Notes: generated by a model not told the origin, from the letters alone. 64,000 bases of DNA from Hyphomicrobium sp. MC1 (GCF_000253295.1 NC_015717.1:248001-312000), one strand, 5' to 3'; numbered from the stretch's first letter, positions 52,836 through 61,802 are shown. Numbers and translations: made by a program.

Positions 52836-53612
52836 ATGGACCATTTCGACAGCGACGGGGTCGACATCGCATTTCTCGACACCGGAGGCGGCGGCGACAA
52901 ACCCCCGGTTCTGCTCATCCATGGCTTTGCGTCGAACGTTGAGACCAACTGGGTCAACACCGGCTGGGTGACATTTCTGACGCGCGCCGGATATCGCGTC
53001 ATCGCGCTTGATAACCGCGGTCATGGGGGAAGCCAGAAGCTTTACGAGCTTGTCGATTATGGTGCGCCGCTGATGGCAGAAGATGCGCGGCGGTTGCTGG
53101 ACCATATCGGCGTGAGGACAGCGAACGTCATCGGATATTCGATGGGCGCGCGGATTTCTGCGTTTCTGGCGTTGACGCATGCCGATCGGGTGGCGCGCGT
53201 CGTGTTCGGCGGACTTGGCATCAACATGGTGCGTGGAATGGCCGGGACCGGTCCCATCGCGCGGGCGCTCGAAGCGCCAAGCATCGCGGACGTGACCAAC
53301 CCGACAGCGCGAACCTTCCGCGCTTTTGCCGAGCAGACGAAGAGCGATCTGCGGGCTCTGGCGGCATGCATACGGTCGTCGCGCGCGCCGATCACGGCGG
53401 AGATGATCGGGGAAATCTCGGTTCCGGTACTGGTTGCCGTGGGAGATGAGGACGTCATTGGCGGATCGGCGGAGGAGCTTGCCAAGCTCATTCCCGGTGC
53501 GAGGGCCTATACAATTCCGGGCAAGGATCACAATCGGGCCGTCGGCGACAGATCGTTCAAGGCCGAGGCGCTGGCATTTTTCGAGGGAAACGGTGGCCCT
53601 GGGGACCGATGA
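52836..53612 (+). CDS. Alpha/beta hydrolase
   Basis: 258 residues. Nucleophile Ser in GYSMGAR, oxyanion-region LIHGFAS, Asp in VAVGDEDVIGG and His in GKDHNRAVGD complete the triad. Resembles haloperoxidase/3-oxoadipate enol-lactonase-like esterases. Divergent from the zinc-finger gene. Substrate unknown. Confidence 0.9.
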   Translation: MDHFDSDGVDIAFLDTGGGGDKPPVLLIHGFASNVETNWVNTGWVTFLTRAGYRVIALDNRGHGGSQKLYELVDYGAPLMAEDARRLLDHIGVRTANVIGYSMGARISAFLALTHADRVARVVFGGLGINMVRGMAGTGPIARALEAPSIADVTNPTARTFRAFAEQTKSDLRALAACIRSSRAPITAEMIGEISVPVLVAVGDEDVIGGSAEELAKLIPGARAYTIPGKDHNRAVGDRSFKAEALAFFEGNGGPGDR

Positions 53613-54090
53613 ACCGGACCGGCACGGGGGATTGATCGCTTAGGCCGATTCGAAGGTCCTCAGGGCACACGCTCCTACCGAAGCGGGTGGCTTCGGCAAG
53701 CGCTTATCTGTCCCGATGGTGCGTCTTCGGACCGGTACGCGGTACTAGTCCGATCGAAGACGCGGGGACGGCACTCATTCCGGTCTCGCACGCGATACGA
53801 GTTCGAGCCCGGTAGCGCCTCCGGGAGCGCTTGCGAAATAGCCTTGCTCAATGACGCGGCGATTTCAGGCGTGTGTCGGCGTGGCTTTAATTGTGGATAA
53901 CTTTGGCGCTGCAACTTTGTGCGACTTGACCGCCACATGACGGTGCCGCCTCCGGACCGCCGCAGTCGGTCTTTTCATCGTCAAGCCGGCGGCCAAAATC
54001 CGTCTGAAAAGCCAGCGATATAACTGTTTTCCGGGTGGATCTCACACTTCCTTAACCGGCCGTTAACGTTAACGCCGCTTACTCGCCGTC
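53613..54090. other. 480-base stretch without a recognisable gene
   Basis: Lies between two plus-strand genes. Open frames are short and not protein-like. A hairpin CCGAAG-CGGGTGG-CTTCGG (near 53691) is present but has no T run. Promoter of the extensin-like gene is expected near 54040. Confidence 0.5.
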
Positions 54091-54777
54091 ATGGTTCCGC
54101 GTCGTATCCGAGTTCTTGTGCCCACGGCCGTCCTGATGCTTTCGGGGCTCGGTCTGCTTTGGGGCTGCGGAACGACGGGACCGAGCTTTCAAGTCCGAGA
54201 TGATCCGTGGCGCACGCCGGAAGAGCGTGCCTGTCTGGCGTCCGGCGTCGTGCGGCAGACGGCGTTCGTGCGGGCGCGCTCGGCGCTGGGTGGCCCTAGC
54301 GTTTGCGGCGCTGTCGAACCATTCGAGATGTCGGCTGCAGACAATGGCCGGGTCGCGTTCAATCCGCCGGCGGCATTGCGCTGTCCGATGATCCCGCAAC
54401 TCGACCGCTGGGTGAAGGAAGTCGTCGAACCGGCGGCGCGTTATCAATTCCGGCAGGAGCTTGTCAGCATCAAAGTGCTCGCCTCTTATTCCTGCCGGCC
54501 GATGAACAATGTCGAAGGGGCGATGATCTCGGAGCACGCCTACGCGAACGCCGTCGATATCGGCGGTTTCACGCTCGCCGACGGCACGACGATCAGCGTC
54601 CAGCGCGGCTGGAATGGGTCGCGGGCCGAGCAAGACTTTTTGCGGGTCGTGCATGACGGATCGTGCGCTTATTTCACGACAGTGCTCGGTCCGAACTACA
54701 ACAGCCTGCACAGCAATCATTTTCATCTCGACCTGGCGCACCACGGCCGCGACGGGTTGATGCATATCTGCAAGTAG
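54091..54777 (+). CDS. Extensin-like C-terminal domain lipoprotein
   Basis: 228 residues. A lipobox LLWGC near residue 30 marks it as a lipoprotein. The Extensin-like_C domain (about 48-226) is seen in CGAVEPFEMSA, NPPAALRCPMIPQLDRWVKEVVEPAA, the conserved SYSCRPMNN and SEHAYANAVDIGGF, and C-terminal HSNHFHLDLAHHGRDG. The HxxNAxD and HFHxD motifs resemble D,D-peptidase zinc sites, so a cell-wall role is likely. Monocistronic. Confidence 0.93.
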   Translation: MVPRRIRVLVPTAVLMLSGLGLLWGCGTTGPSFQVRDDPWRTPEERACLASGVVRQTAFVRARSALGGPSVCGAVEPFEMSAADNGRVAFNPPAALRCPMIPQLDRWVKEVVEPAARYQFRQELVSIKVLASYSCRPMNNVEGAMISEHAYANAVDIGGFTLADGTTISVQRGWNGSRAEQDFLRVVHDGSCAYFTTVLGPNYNSLHSNHFHLDLAHHGRDGLMHICK

Positions 54778-54819
54778 GGCCCGCGTGCAGAGCGCGCGCA
54801 AATCCGCTAGAAGCGCCCC

Positions 54820-55473
54820 ATGACTTGGGATCACGATCCGCCACCGCGTGGCCACCGGCGCGGCTACCACCACGGCAACTTGCGCGAAGCCTTGATGAAG
54901 GCGGCGCTTGATTTGATCGCGGCAAAGGGGCCGTCCGGATTCACGTTTGCCGAAGCGGCGCGGGCGGCTGGTGTAAGCCCCGCGGCACCCTATCGGCATT
55001 ATCGCGACCGCGACGCGCTGATGGCAGATGTCGCGCGGCATGCGTTCGAGCAGTTCGAAGCCAAGCTCCGGCAAGCCTGGGCGGGCGGTGCGCCTGATCC
55101 GTTCAAGGCATTCGAGCGTGTTGGCAAGGCATATCTCGATTTCGCGCGGCAGGAACCGGCGCAATATTCGGCGATGTTCGAATCAGGTCTTTCGTTCGCC
55201 GCTTTTCCTGATCTGCATGTCGCAGGTGAGCGGGCGTTTGATGTGCTGAAGGACGGATGTGCGGCGCTGGTCGCGACGATGCCGGAGGCCAAGCGGCCGC
55301 CGGTGATGATGATGGCGCTTCACATTTGGGCCGAGGCGCACGGGATTGCCTCGCTCTTTGCCCGTGGCGACGAGGCGCGCCGGCCCATCCCGATGACGCC
55401 CGAAGACCTGCTCGACGCTGCCGTCCTGATCTATCTCGACGGACTGGGCGTTAGAAAAGCAAACAGCGGTTGA
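54820..55473 (+). CDS. TetR family transcriptional regulator
   Basis: 217 residues. N-terminal helix-turn-helix (about 15-65) with GYHHGNLREALMKAALDLIAAKGPSGFTFAEAARAAGVSPAAPYRHYRDRDALMADVA, then a helical WHG/TetR_C_33-type effector domain (PAQYSAMFESGL, HIWAEAHGIASLF). Follows the extensin-like gene by 42 bases in the same direction. Target unknown. Confidence 0.93.
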   Translation: MTWDHDPPPRGHRRGYHHGNLREALMKAALDLIAAKGPSGFTFAEAARAAGVSPAAPYRHYRDRDALMADVARHAFEQFEAKLRQAWAGGAPDPFKAFERVGKAYLDFARQEPAQYSAMFESGLSFAAFPDLHVAGERAFDVLKDGCAALVATMPEAKRPPVMMMALHIWAEAHGIASLFARGDEARRPIPMTPEDLLDAAVLIYLDGLGVRKANSG

Positions 55474-55634
55474 TAGCCCGCTTAAAGCTGCGCGGTTTCC
55501 CCCTTGGGATCATTGCCGCTCCCGCGATGATCCGCATACTCGGTAACGGCTGAATCGCCATCGTTTGATCCTCGTTTCTCAGACGTGTCTGATTTTTTGA
55601 ATGCGATTTTTGAAAACGTCTTCAGGAGTTCGCA

Positions 55635-55844
55635 ATGCCCGGCAAATGCCCGAAATGTCAAAACGTCGTTGGCAACGTTCGCGCCGAGCAGATCGGCATC
55701 ACCAACATGGCGGGCAACACCTTCAGCGGGGCGAGCTACGTTTGCCCGCATTGCCAGACGATCCTGGGGGTCGTGGTCGATCCCTATGCGTTCAAGAACG
55801 AGATCGCCATCGAAGTGATGAAGCGGATGCGCGGCGGGCGGTGA
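55635..55844 (+). CDS. Small zinc-ribbon protein
   Basis: 69 residues with two Cys pairs, CPKCQ near the start and CPHCQ at about 37-41, the pattern of a zinc ribbon, and a helical, basic C terminus (EVMKRMRGGR). No function known. GGAG lies about 10 bases before the ATG. Confidence 0.82.
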   Translation: MPGKCPKCQNVVGNVRAEQIGITNMAGNTFSGASYVCPHCQTILGVVVDPYAFKNEIAIEVMKRMRGGR

Positions 55845-55960
55845 GCCTGTCGCGAACCTTTTTTACTCGATAGCTGCGGCTAGCCCTTGAACTCACCCCT
55901 TGCCGTCCCACGTATGTGAATGTAAAATACATTTACATCCTGAATGAGGAGAGGGTGGCA

Positions 55961-56434
55961 ATGACGCAAGTGGTGCAGACGCTCGATGACTTCGGCAGGC
56001 CCGCGTGGCTTGCCGCGATGGTTCTGGGGTTCATCGTCTTCTGGCCGGTTGGGGCTGTCATCCTGACCTATATGCTTTGGAGTGGACGCATGAACTGCGG
56101 ATGGCACGGTGGTCGGGGTCGCGAACGCTGGGAAAATCGGATGGCGGAACGTTTCGAGCGGGCGCGATGCCGAATGGAAGAGAAATTCGGCGCCTTCGGC
56201 CATGGACCTAGAGGCGATGGCCATAGAGGCGGCGGTTATTCCAGCGGTAACAAGGCCTTCGATGATTATCGCGAAGCAACGCTGAAACGGCTCGAAGACG
56301 AAGAGCGCGAATTCCGGGAATTTCTGGAGCGTTTACGGCAGGCCAAGGACAAGTCCGAGTTCGACCAGTTCATGGCTGAAAGGCGCGATCGTCCGGAACC
56401 TGGACAGGAACCCGGTACCAGTCCCACGACTTGA
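55961..56434 (+). CDS. DUF2852 domain membrane protein
   Basis: 157 residues from MTQVVQTLDDFGRPAWLAAMVLGFIVFWPVGAVILTYMLWSGRM, with one transmembrane helix (about 16-35). GAGGAGAGGGT precedes the start; an ATG at 55916 is in frame but weaker. After a Gly/Arg-rich part (HGGRGRERWENRMAERFERAR), the C terminus has an acidic-basic helix with AFDDYREATLKRLEDEEREFREFLERLRQAKDKSEFDQFM. The same block is found in the next gene. Function unknown. Confidence 0.88.
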   Translation: MTQVVQTLDDFGRPAWLAAMVLGFIVFWPVGAVILTYMLWSGRMNCGWHGGRGRERWENRMAERFERARCRMEEKFGAFGHGPRGDGHRGGGYSSGNKAFDDYREATLKRLEDEEREFREFLERLRQAKDKSEFDQFMAERRDRPEPGQEPGTSPTT

Positions 56435-56449
56435 TTTCCAAGACATAAG

Positions 56450-56486
56450 GCAGGGCGGCTGTCGTGGCCGCCCTGCTTCATCTTTT
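56450..56486 (+). terminator. Likely rho-independent terminator after the DUF2852 gene
   Basis: GCAGGGCGGC (56450-56459) pairs perfectly with GCCGCCCTGC (56467-56476) around a 7-base loop, followed by TTCATCTTTT. It lies 16 bases after the DUF2852 stop. Confidence 0.7.
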
Positions 56487-56529
56487 CCGGCTTTTCATTC
56501 GGTGTGCCCAACTACGCGGAGCGGACTCG

Positions 56530-56868
56530 ATGTTTTATCTTCACCATCTGATCTTCTTGCCGTTTTTCGTTCTGTTTCACGTTGTCGGCTTTCTCTTCCT
56601 GGCGTTTGCAGCGGTGATTTTGATGAAAGTGTTCCGCCAGCGGCGGTGCGGCAGCGCCTCTCGCAAAATGGAGAGGCCGGAGGCAACACGGCCGGCGCGT
56701 TTCGGAAATGAGGCGTTCGATGATTATCGGCGCGCGACTTTGCGGAAGCTCGAAGCTGAGGCGGAGGAATTCCGCAAGTATCTCGATGGGTTGCGGCGGG
56801 CGGCCGACGCCGCGGCGTTCGAGGCGTTTCTTAAATCGCGGCGTGCAGAAAACGGGCCAGCGGCCTGA
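56530..56868 (+). CDS. DUF2852-like small membrane protein, paralogue of the preceding gene
   Basis: 112 residues from MFYLHHLIFLPFFVLFHVVGFLFLAFAAVILMKVF: one or two hydrophobic helices in the first 35 residues, then the block AFDDYRRATLRKLEAEAEEFRKYLDGLRRAADAAAFEAFL, which matches the end of the gene at 55961 position by position (AFDDYR-ATL--LE-E--EFR--L--LR-A-D---F--F). GGAG precedes the start at 56530; the frame is open back to 56464. Likely a tandem duplication with a changed membrane part. Confidence 0.82.
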   Translation: MFYLHHLIFLPFFVLFHVVGFLFLAFAAVILMKVFRQRRCGSASRKMERPEATRPARFGNEAFDDYRRATLRKLEAEAEEFRKYLDGLRRAADAAAFEAFLKSRRAENGPAA

Positions 56869-56968
56869 CGACCGGGGCGTGGCGACGCGCCCCGTCTGCA
56901 TAGCAGAAATTCCCCATTTTCCGCCCATGTTGCTGATATTTTAGGGGAGTTACCGTACCGGCTCGGCT

Positions 56969-57760
56969 ATGCTGAACGCTATGGCCGTCACGGCGGACGG
57001 GCTTGTTCGAGGCGAAAAATCACGGACGATCATGGCCTGGCAATTTTTGAAAAACGCTGTTGTTGCGTATGGTGGCGGCTTGCGCTCGGCGCTCGAGCAC
57101 CTCAAGGAGGCGTTCGGCTTCGAGGGTACGCAGACGCCTGGACAGTCACGCGTCGCATTCACGATCGCGGTCGTGGCGCTGGCGGCCAAGATGAGCAAGG
57201 CGGACGGCGTTTCGCTGCCAATTGAGGCGGAAGCGTTCAAGCGCCAGTTCCAGGTGCCGGAAAGCGAGTGCGCGCACGTACGCAAGCTCTATGAGCTCGC
57301 GAGCCGGGACGTGGCCGGATACGAGACGTATGCGTCGCAGATCGCGCACATTCTCGAAGGCCAGCCCGAGATCAAGGTCTCGGTGCTTGAAAGCCTCTTC
57401 CATATCGCGAGCGCGGACGGCGTTTTGCACCCCGACGAAGACAAGTACCTTGAGCGGGTCGCTGAGATCTTCGGCTTGAGCAAGGGCGAGTTCCGCTGCG
57501 TGCGCCGCGGCTTCGTCTTCGATGCCGATAGCCCGTACGAGGTGCTGCACGTTTCGCCGCTGGCTTCGGATGCCGAGCTCAAGGCGCGGTATCGCGAGCT
57601 GGTCAAAGGCCACCACCCCGATGCGCTCGTTTCGAAGGGTGTACCGCCGGAGTTTCTTGCCGGGGCCGAACGGCGGCTGGCAGCGATCACGGCAGCTTAC
57701 GAAGCCATTCTCGAAGAGCGTGGTCAGCGGGCGGTGCGCGAGCTGGAACCCACTCCGTGA
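56969..57760 (+). CDS. TerB-DnaJ domain co-chaperone-like protein (DjlA-like)
   Basis: 263 residues: a TerB-like helical domain (about 60-185, SRVAFTIAVVALAAKMSKADGVSLPIEAEAF ... SLFHIASADGVLHPDEDKYLERVAEIFGLS) with acidic metal-site residues, then a J domain (about 190-255, DSPYEVLHVSPLASDAELKARYRELVKGHHPDALV) with the HPD triad that activates Hsp70. Similar to DjlA but without its N-terminal transmembrane helix. An internal start at 57032 (MAWQFLKNAV) is possible. It is coupled to the amidase gene by a GTGA overlap. Confidence 0.93.
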   Translation: MLNAMAVTADGLVRGEKSRTIMAWQFLKNAVVAYGGGLRSALEHLKEAFGFEGTQTPGQSRVAFTIAVVALAAKMSKADGVSLPIEAEAFKRQFQVPESECAHVRKLYELASRDVAGYETYASQIAHILEGQPEIKVSVLESLFHIASADGVLHPDEDKYLERVAEIFGLSKGEFRCVRRGFVFDADSPYEVLHVSPLASDAELKARYRELVKGHHPDALVSKGVPPEFLAGAERRLAAITAAYEAILEERGQRAVRELEPTP

Positions 57761-58527
57761 CCTTCGAGTCGGATACGCCGCTGACGCATGCGGTTTGTGC
57801 GGCCCACAATCGGGAGCCGCGACGCGGCGGCGTAAAGCCGTCGCTGCTCGTTCTGCATTACACCGGCATGGCGTCGGCTGCGAAAGCGATCGACTGGCTA
57901 TCGCGGCCGGAAAGCGGCGTGTCCTGCCATTACGTCGTGGACGAGCATGGTGTCGTGACACAGCTCGTGCCGGAAGAATTCCGGGCGTGGCACGCGGGCG
58001 TCTCCAATTGGAGAGGCGAAACAGACATCAATTCGCACTCGATCGGGATCGAGATCCACAATCCCGGACATCAGAACGGCTATCCCGATTTTCCCGCAGC
58101 GCAGATGCGGTCCGTCATTGCACTGTCGAAGGATATTGTTCGCAGAAATCATATCCGGCCTGAAAACATTCTGGCGCATTCGGATGTGGCGCCAGGGCGG
58201 AAGATCGATCCGGGCGAGAAGTTCAATTGGCTTTTGATGGCGCGGGAAGGTCTGGGGCTGTGGGTGCGGCCGTTGCCCGTTCGGGCCGACGATCCGGGGC
58301 TGGAGCTTGGCGCCGAAGGTCCGCGTGTTCTCAATGCACAGAGAAATCTTGCCGCCTACGGATATGGCATCGACACCAGTGGCGTACTGGACGCCGATAC
58401 GGAAAAGGTTCTCAAGGCTTTTCAACTGCATTTCAGGCCTCGCCGCGTGGACGGGCGGCTCGATCGTTCGACCGAAGGCACGCTCGAACGCCTTGTTGCG
58501 GCATCGTCGAAGCCGGCTGCTGCTTGA
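57757..58527 (+). CDS. N-acetylmuramoyl-L-alanine amidase with peptidoglycan-binding domain (AmpD-like)
   Basis: 256 residues from GTG 57757, which overlaps the TerB-DnaJ stop. Amidase_2 domain (about 28-175): LLVLHYTGMASAAKAIDWL, SCHYVVDEHGVVTQLV, HSIGIEIHNPGH, ENILAHSDVAPGRKIDPGEKFNW with the zinc His and Asp residues. PG_binding_1 domain (about 195-250): GPRVLNAQRNLAAYGYGIDTSGVLDADTEKVLKAFQ. No signal peptide, as in cytoplasmic AmpD, which cleaves recycled anhydro-muropeptides. Confidence 0.94.
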   Translation: MTFESDTPLTHAVCAAHNREPRRGGVKPSLLVLHYTGMASAAKAIDWLSRPESGVSCHYVVDEHGVVTQLVPEEFRAWHAGVSNWRGETDINSHSIGIEIHNPGHQNGYPDFPAAQMRSVIALSKDIVRRNHIRPENILAHSDVAPGRKIDPGEKFNWLLMAREGLGLWVRPLPVRADDPGLELGAEGPRVLNAQRNLAAYGYGIDTSGVLDADTEKVLKAFQLHFRPRRVDGRLDRSTEGTLERLVAASSKPAAA

Positions 58528-58639
58528 CGCAACGTCAGCGGTGATGTTGATGCCGAGGGTGTGCTGACGGATTGCAGCGCATCTCGCCGGCCGGGGGCTC
58601 GGCGAAACTCGGCACAAACAACCGAAGCAGGGCAGACAG

Positions 58640-60289
58640 GTGTTTAAGCCGCGGCGGCCGGAAATTCTGGCGCTTATCGTTGCCGTCTACGTCGCGCTGG
58701 TTCTGAACCGGCCGTTCTGGAACAAATTTCTGATCCTCGTTGCGCCGCATCGGTTCAGCGATTGGGCGTTCGTTGGCGCAGTTGGTGTCGCGACTATTGT
58801 CATCGCGTATCTTGTGCTGCTTGCCGTTTCGCTGAAGCCATTGCTGCGTGTGCTCGTTCTCGTTCTGCTGCCGGTCACTGCGGCGGCCGCGTATTTTATG
58901 GGCGAGTATGGCATCCTCATTGATGCGCACATGGTGCGAAATATCTTTGAGACGGACAGGGGAGAGTCGGGCGATCTCGTCACGTGGAAGCTCATCGGGT
59001 ACGTCGTATTTCTCGGGGTTGTGCCCGGCGTTCTATTCTGGCTCGTGCCGTGGATGGAGCGGTCGTGGCGCGATGAAACGCTGGCGAAACTCAAATACGC
59101 GACGGTGGCTTCTGTCATCTGCGTCGCGGTGGTGCTGCCGTTCCTAGGCAACATTCTTTCGCTCGGCCGCGAGCATCGCGAACTGAAGATGACGCTGACG
59201 CCGCTGAACTACATCTCAGCGGTTACGACGTATTGGCGGCGGGAAGGGCGTAAGCAGGTCAAGGTGGCCGCACCTTACGGTGATGATGCGTATCAGGCGG
59301 CAGCGTCGAATCCGGCGCGCAAGTCGCTGTTCGTAATCGTCGTCGGTGAAACTGCGCGTGCAGATCATTTTGCGCTAAACGGTTACGCGCGACCGACCAA
59401 TCCGGAACTTTCCAAGGTGCCGGACCTCATCAATTATCCGCATGCTTATTCGTGCGGGACCGATACCGCCCAGTCGGTGCCGTGCATGTTTTCAGGCTAC
59501 GGCCACGACGGCTTCACCAATGCAAAGGCAGAGACGCGCCAGAACCTTCTGGATGTCTTGAAGCGAGCGGGCGTGAATGTCCTGTGGCGTGAAAATCAAG
59601 CCGGCTGTAAGGGCGTCTGCGCACGCATCGAAACCGAAACTCTGACCGGACACAAAGTTCCGACGTTCTTTCCGAGCACCGAAAACTACGACGATATTCT
59701 CGTCGATGGTCTCAAGGAACGCATCGAGAAGATGCAGCACAACGAGGTCATCGTGCTGCACATGATGGGCAGTCACGGTCCTGCGTACTGGCGGCGCTAT
59801 CCGCCGCAATACGAGACATTCACGCCGGCTTGCAAAGACGCGCAGTTCAGCCGGTGCGAGCTGCAGACGATCGTCAATGCTTACGACAATACGCTCGTCT
59901 ATACCGATCACGTCTTGGCGCGGCTTATCGGGGTGCTTGCAGATGCGCAAAGCCGCGGCGTCGATGCCGGAATGCTTTATGTGTCCGATCACGGAGAGAG
60001 CCTCGGCGAGCACGGCATGTACCTTCACGGCATGCCCTATGCGTTGGCGCCGGAAGCGCAAATCCATGTGCCGATGGTGGTGTGGCTTTCCCCGACGCTG
60101 CGTGAAGCACGCGGCATCGATCAGTCTTGCATGATGGCGCACGCGAGCGCGCGCGTAAGTCACGACAATCTTTTTCATTCGGCGCTGGGGATCATGAACG
60201 TAAAGACGCGCGTTTACGATCCGGCGCTCGATCTATTCGCGGGCTGCCGCAACCGCACACGTAAGGCTTATGGGCAGCTCACGCCATAA
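58640..60289 (+). CDS. Phosphoethanolamine transferase (EptA/MCR-like)
   Basis: 549-residue inner-membrane enzyme that adds phosphoethanolamine to lipid A or similar targets. Five N-terminal transmembrane helices (about 10-175), then a periplasmic sulfatase-like domain: VVGETARADHFALNGYARPTNP (metal Glu), HAYSCGTDTAQSVPCMFSG with the nucleophile Thr, HMMGSHGPAYWRRYPPQY and SDHGESLGEHGMYLHGMPYALAP with the metal Asp/His. GTG start. Six Cys positions typical of disulphides occur. A role in resistance to cationic peptides is known for this family; strength here is unknown. Confidence 0.94.
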   Translation: MFKPRRPEILALIVAVYVALVLNRPFWNKFLILVAPHRFSDWAFVGAVGVATIVIAYLVLLAVSLKPLLRVLVLVLLPVTAAAAYFMGEYGILIDAHMVRNIFETDRGESGDLVTWKLIGYVVFLGVVPGVLFWLVPWMERSWRDETLAKLKYATVASVICVAVVLPFLGNILSLGREHRELKMTLTPLNYISAVTTYWRREGRKQVKVAAPYGDDAYQAAASNPARKSLFVIVVGETARADHFALNGYARPTNPELSKVPDLINYPHAYSCGTDTAQSVPCMFSGYGHDGFTNAKAETRQNLLDVLKRAGVNVLWRENQAGCKGVCARIETETLTGHKVPTFFPSTENYDDILVDGLKERIEKMQHNEVIVLHMMGSHGPAYWRRYPPQYETFTPACKDAQFSRCELQTIVNAYDNTLVYTDHVLARLIGVLADAQSRGVDAGMLYVSDHGESLGEHGMYLHGMPYALAPEAQIHVPMVVWLSPTLREARGIDQSCMMAHASARVSHDNLFHSALGIMNVKTRVYDPALDLFAGCRNRTRKAYGQLTP

Positions 60290-60415
60290 TGAGATAACGT
60301 AGCGCGACAGGTTGCGACGCGACGATTTCACCACCCAGGCGCGACGAAAATGATATCCCCGGGTTATTCGGACTCATGCATGATTGGCGTGTAAAGGCGC
60401 TTGGAAGGTTTGAGC

Positions 60416-61246
60416 ATGGTTCGAATTCTGGCCGCGTTGTCTTTTCTGGCTGTGATCTGCGGCCCGATGGTAGCGTGGGCTGAACAGCCGCTCGGCCCGG
60501 TTCCGGAACACCCGGACATGAGCGCGCGAGCCGTCACGACGCTGCTCTTCCAGGCGAAGCCGGGGATCCGCCCCGATCTCTCCGGCAAGTTTCTCGTTTA
60601 TCTCGATCTGTCGGAACTTAATTTCAAAGCGGCCAACCTGGCGCATTCGGATTTTTACGGCACGGACTTCACCGGTGCTAATCTGAAGGGTGCCGATCTC
60701 TCGCATACGCGCCTTGACCGCTCCGTGCTGATGCGAGCCGATCTTTCCGGCGCTAACCTCACGGGCGCAACGATTTTGAGGCCGACGATCTACGCGGATC
60801 TGTCGTCGAACACACAGGATGCGCCGCGCTTCACCGGCGCCAATCTCACGGACGTTCATGTTCAGGCGGAACTGTCGGGTGCCGACTTCCGCGGTGCGAA
60901 CCTGTTTCATGCCAACTTCTATCCGCTCGAAGGTCGGCCCGGGGAGGGAACGCTTGCCACGACGTATCGCAACGTTCTCAAGTATTGCGATTTCTCAGGG
61001 GCCCGGCTCGAAGACGCCAACATGACGCGAGCCGTGCTGTGGTTTGCCCGGTTCAACGGGGCCAATCTGAAAGGCACGGACTTCACTGACGCGGACCTGT
61101 CGCGAGCGGATTTCTCAGGTGCGGACATCACCGGTGCCGACTTTACGCGCGCCGATCTCGACGGCGCCAATTTTGTTGGGGCGATCGGCATTGCTCAGGC
61201 CAAAGGTCTCGATCAGGCCGTCAATCTTGATCGCGCCGTCAGATAA
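60416..61246 (+). CDS. Exported pentapeptide-repeat protein
   Basis: 276 residues from MVRILAALSFLAVICGPMVAWAEQ, a signal peptide preceded by GGAAGGTTTG. From about residue 50 to the end it consists of pentapeptide repeats of the A(D/N)LxX type (FTGANLKGADLSHTRLDRSVLMRADLSGANLTGATI, then FSGARLEDANMTRAVLWFARFNGANLKGTDFTDADLSRADFSGADITGADFTRADLDGANFVGA), which fold as a right-handed beta helix. A periplasmic location is unusual since the best-known members (Qnr type) are cytoplasmic. An ATG at 60401 is in frame but weaker. Function unknown. Confidence 0.9.
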   Translation: MVRILAALSFLAVICGPMVAWAEQPLGPVPEHPDMSARAVTTLLFQAKPGIRPDLSGKFLVYLDLSELNFKAANLAHSDFYGTDFTGANLKGADLSHTRLDRSVLMRADLSGANLTGATILRPTIYADLSSNTQDAPRFTGANLTDVHVQAELSGADFRGANLFHANFYPLEGRPGEGTLATTYRNVLKYCDFSGARLEDANMTRAVLWFARFNGANLKGTDFTDADLSRADFSGADITGADFTRADLDGANFVGAIGIAQAKGLDQAVNLDRAVR

Positions 61247-61387
61247 GCGATGTTCAGTTGTCGCGACGTCAGGCTGGCGTCGGCTAGACATCGGACCATC
61301 TTTAAACAAATCACAAACTGCTATTAACCTTTGTTAAAGGGTTTATTGTCAGGCTGTTAACACCTCATCCCAAACCAGGGTGCTGAA

Positions 61388-61687
61388 ATGTCGAAGCTAA
61401 GCGGAGTTGTCCGTTTGCGTCCATGTGCATCGTTTGCGGTTGGATTTTTCGCAGTGGCTTCCGTCTGGGCGACCGGCGCTGAAGCGGTCAGCCTGCACGT
61501 CAAGCTGGCCTGCTCGCGCGATTACTATGCCTATTGCAGCCAGTTCGCTTCGGACAGCCCCGAAGTTCGCCAGTGTATGCGCTCGGTCGGCAAGCGGCTA
61601 TCGGAACGCTGCTTCAACGCCCTGGTCGACGCGGGCGAGGTGAGCCCGACCGAAGTTGCCCGGCGCGCGGCGGCACTGCGCCAGTAG
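61388..61687 (+). CDS. Small exported cysteine-rich protein, third copy
   Basis: 99 residues with a leader (RLRPCASFAVGFFAVASVWATGAEA) and the module VSLHVKLACSRDYYAYCSQF ... EVRQCMRSVGKRLSERCFNALVDAGEV. It matches the Cys positions of the proteins at 35662 and 36814 (VK-AC--DY---C ... E-R-C ... LS--C--ALV--GE). It follows the pentapeptide-repeat gene. Function unknown. Confidence 0.82.
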   Translation: MSKLSGVVRLRPCASFAVGFFAVASVWATGAEAVSLHVKLACSRDYYAYCSQFASDSPEVRQCMRSVGKRLSERCFNALVDAGEVSPTEVARRAAALRQ

Positions 61688-61802
61688 AGGCACTTTCGTT
61701 CTCGGCTGGTCCCGAGGATGACAGGGTGTGTCCTGTTCTTCGCTGCCCCAATAGGCATCCAGACGTCTTTTCCGGCAGTTGCCAGATTTGACTAATAGGA
61801 AC

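Noticed and set aside
56873..56894. Inverted repeat CGGGGCG ... CGCCCCG after the second DUF2852-like gene
   Set aside because: No T run and GC-rich surroundings; chance pairing is likely at this base composition.
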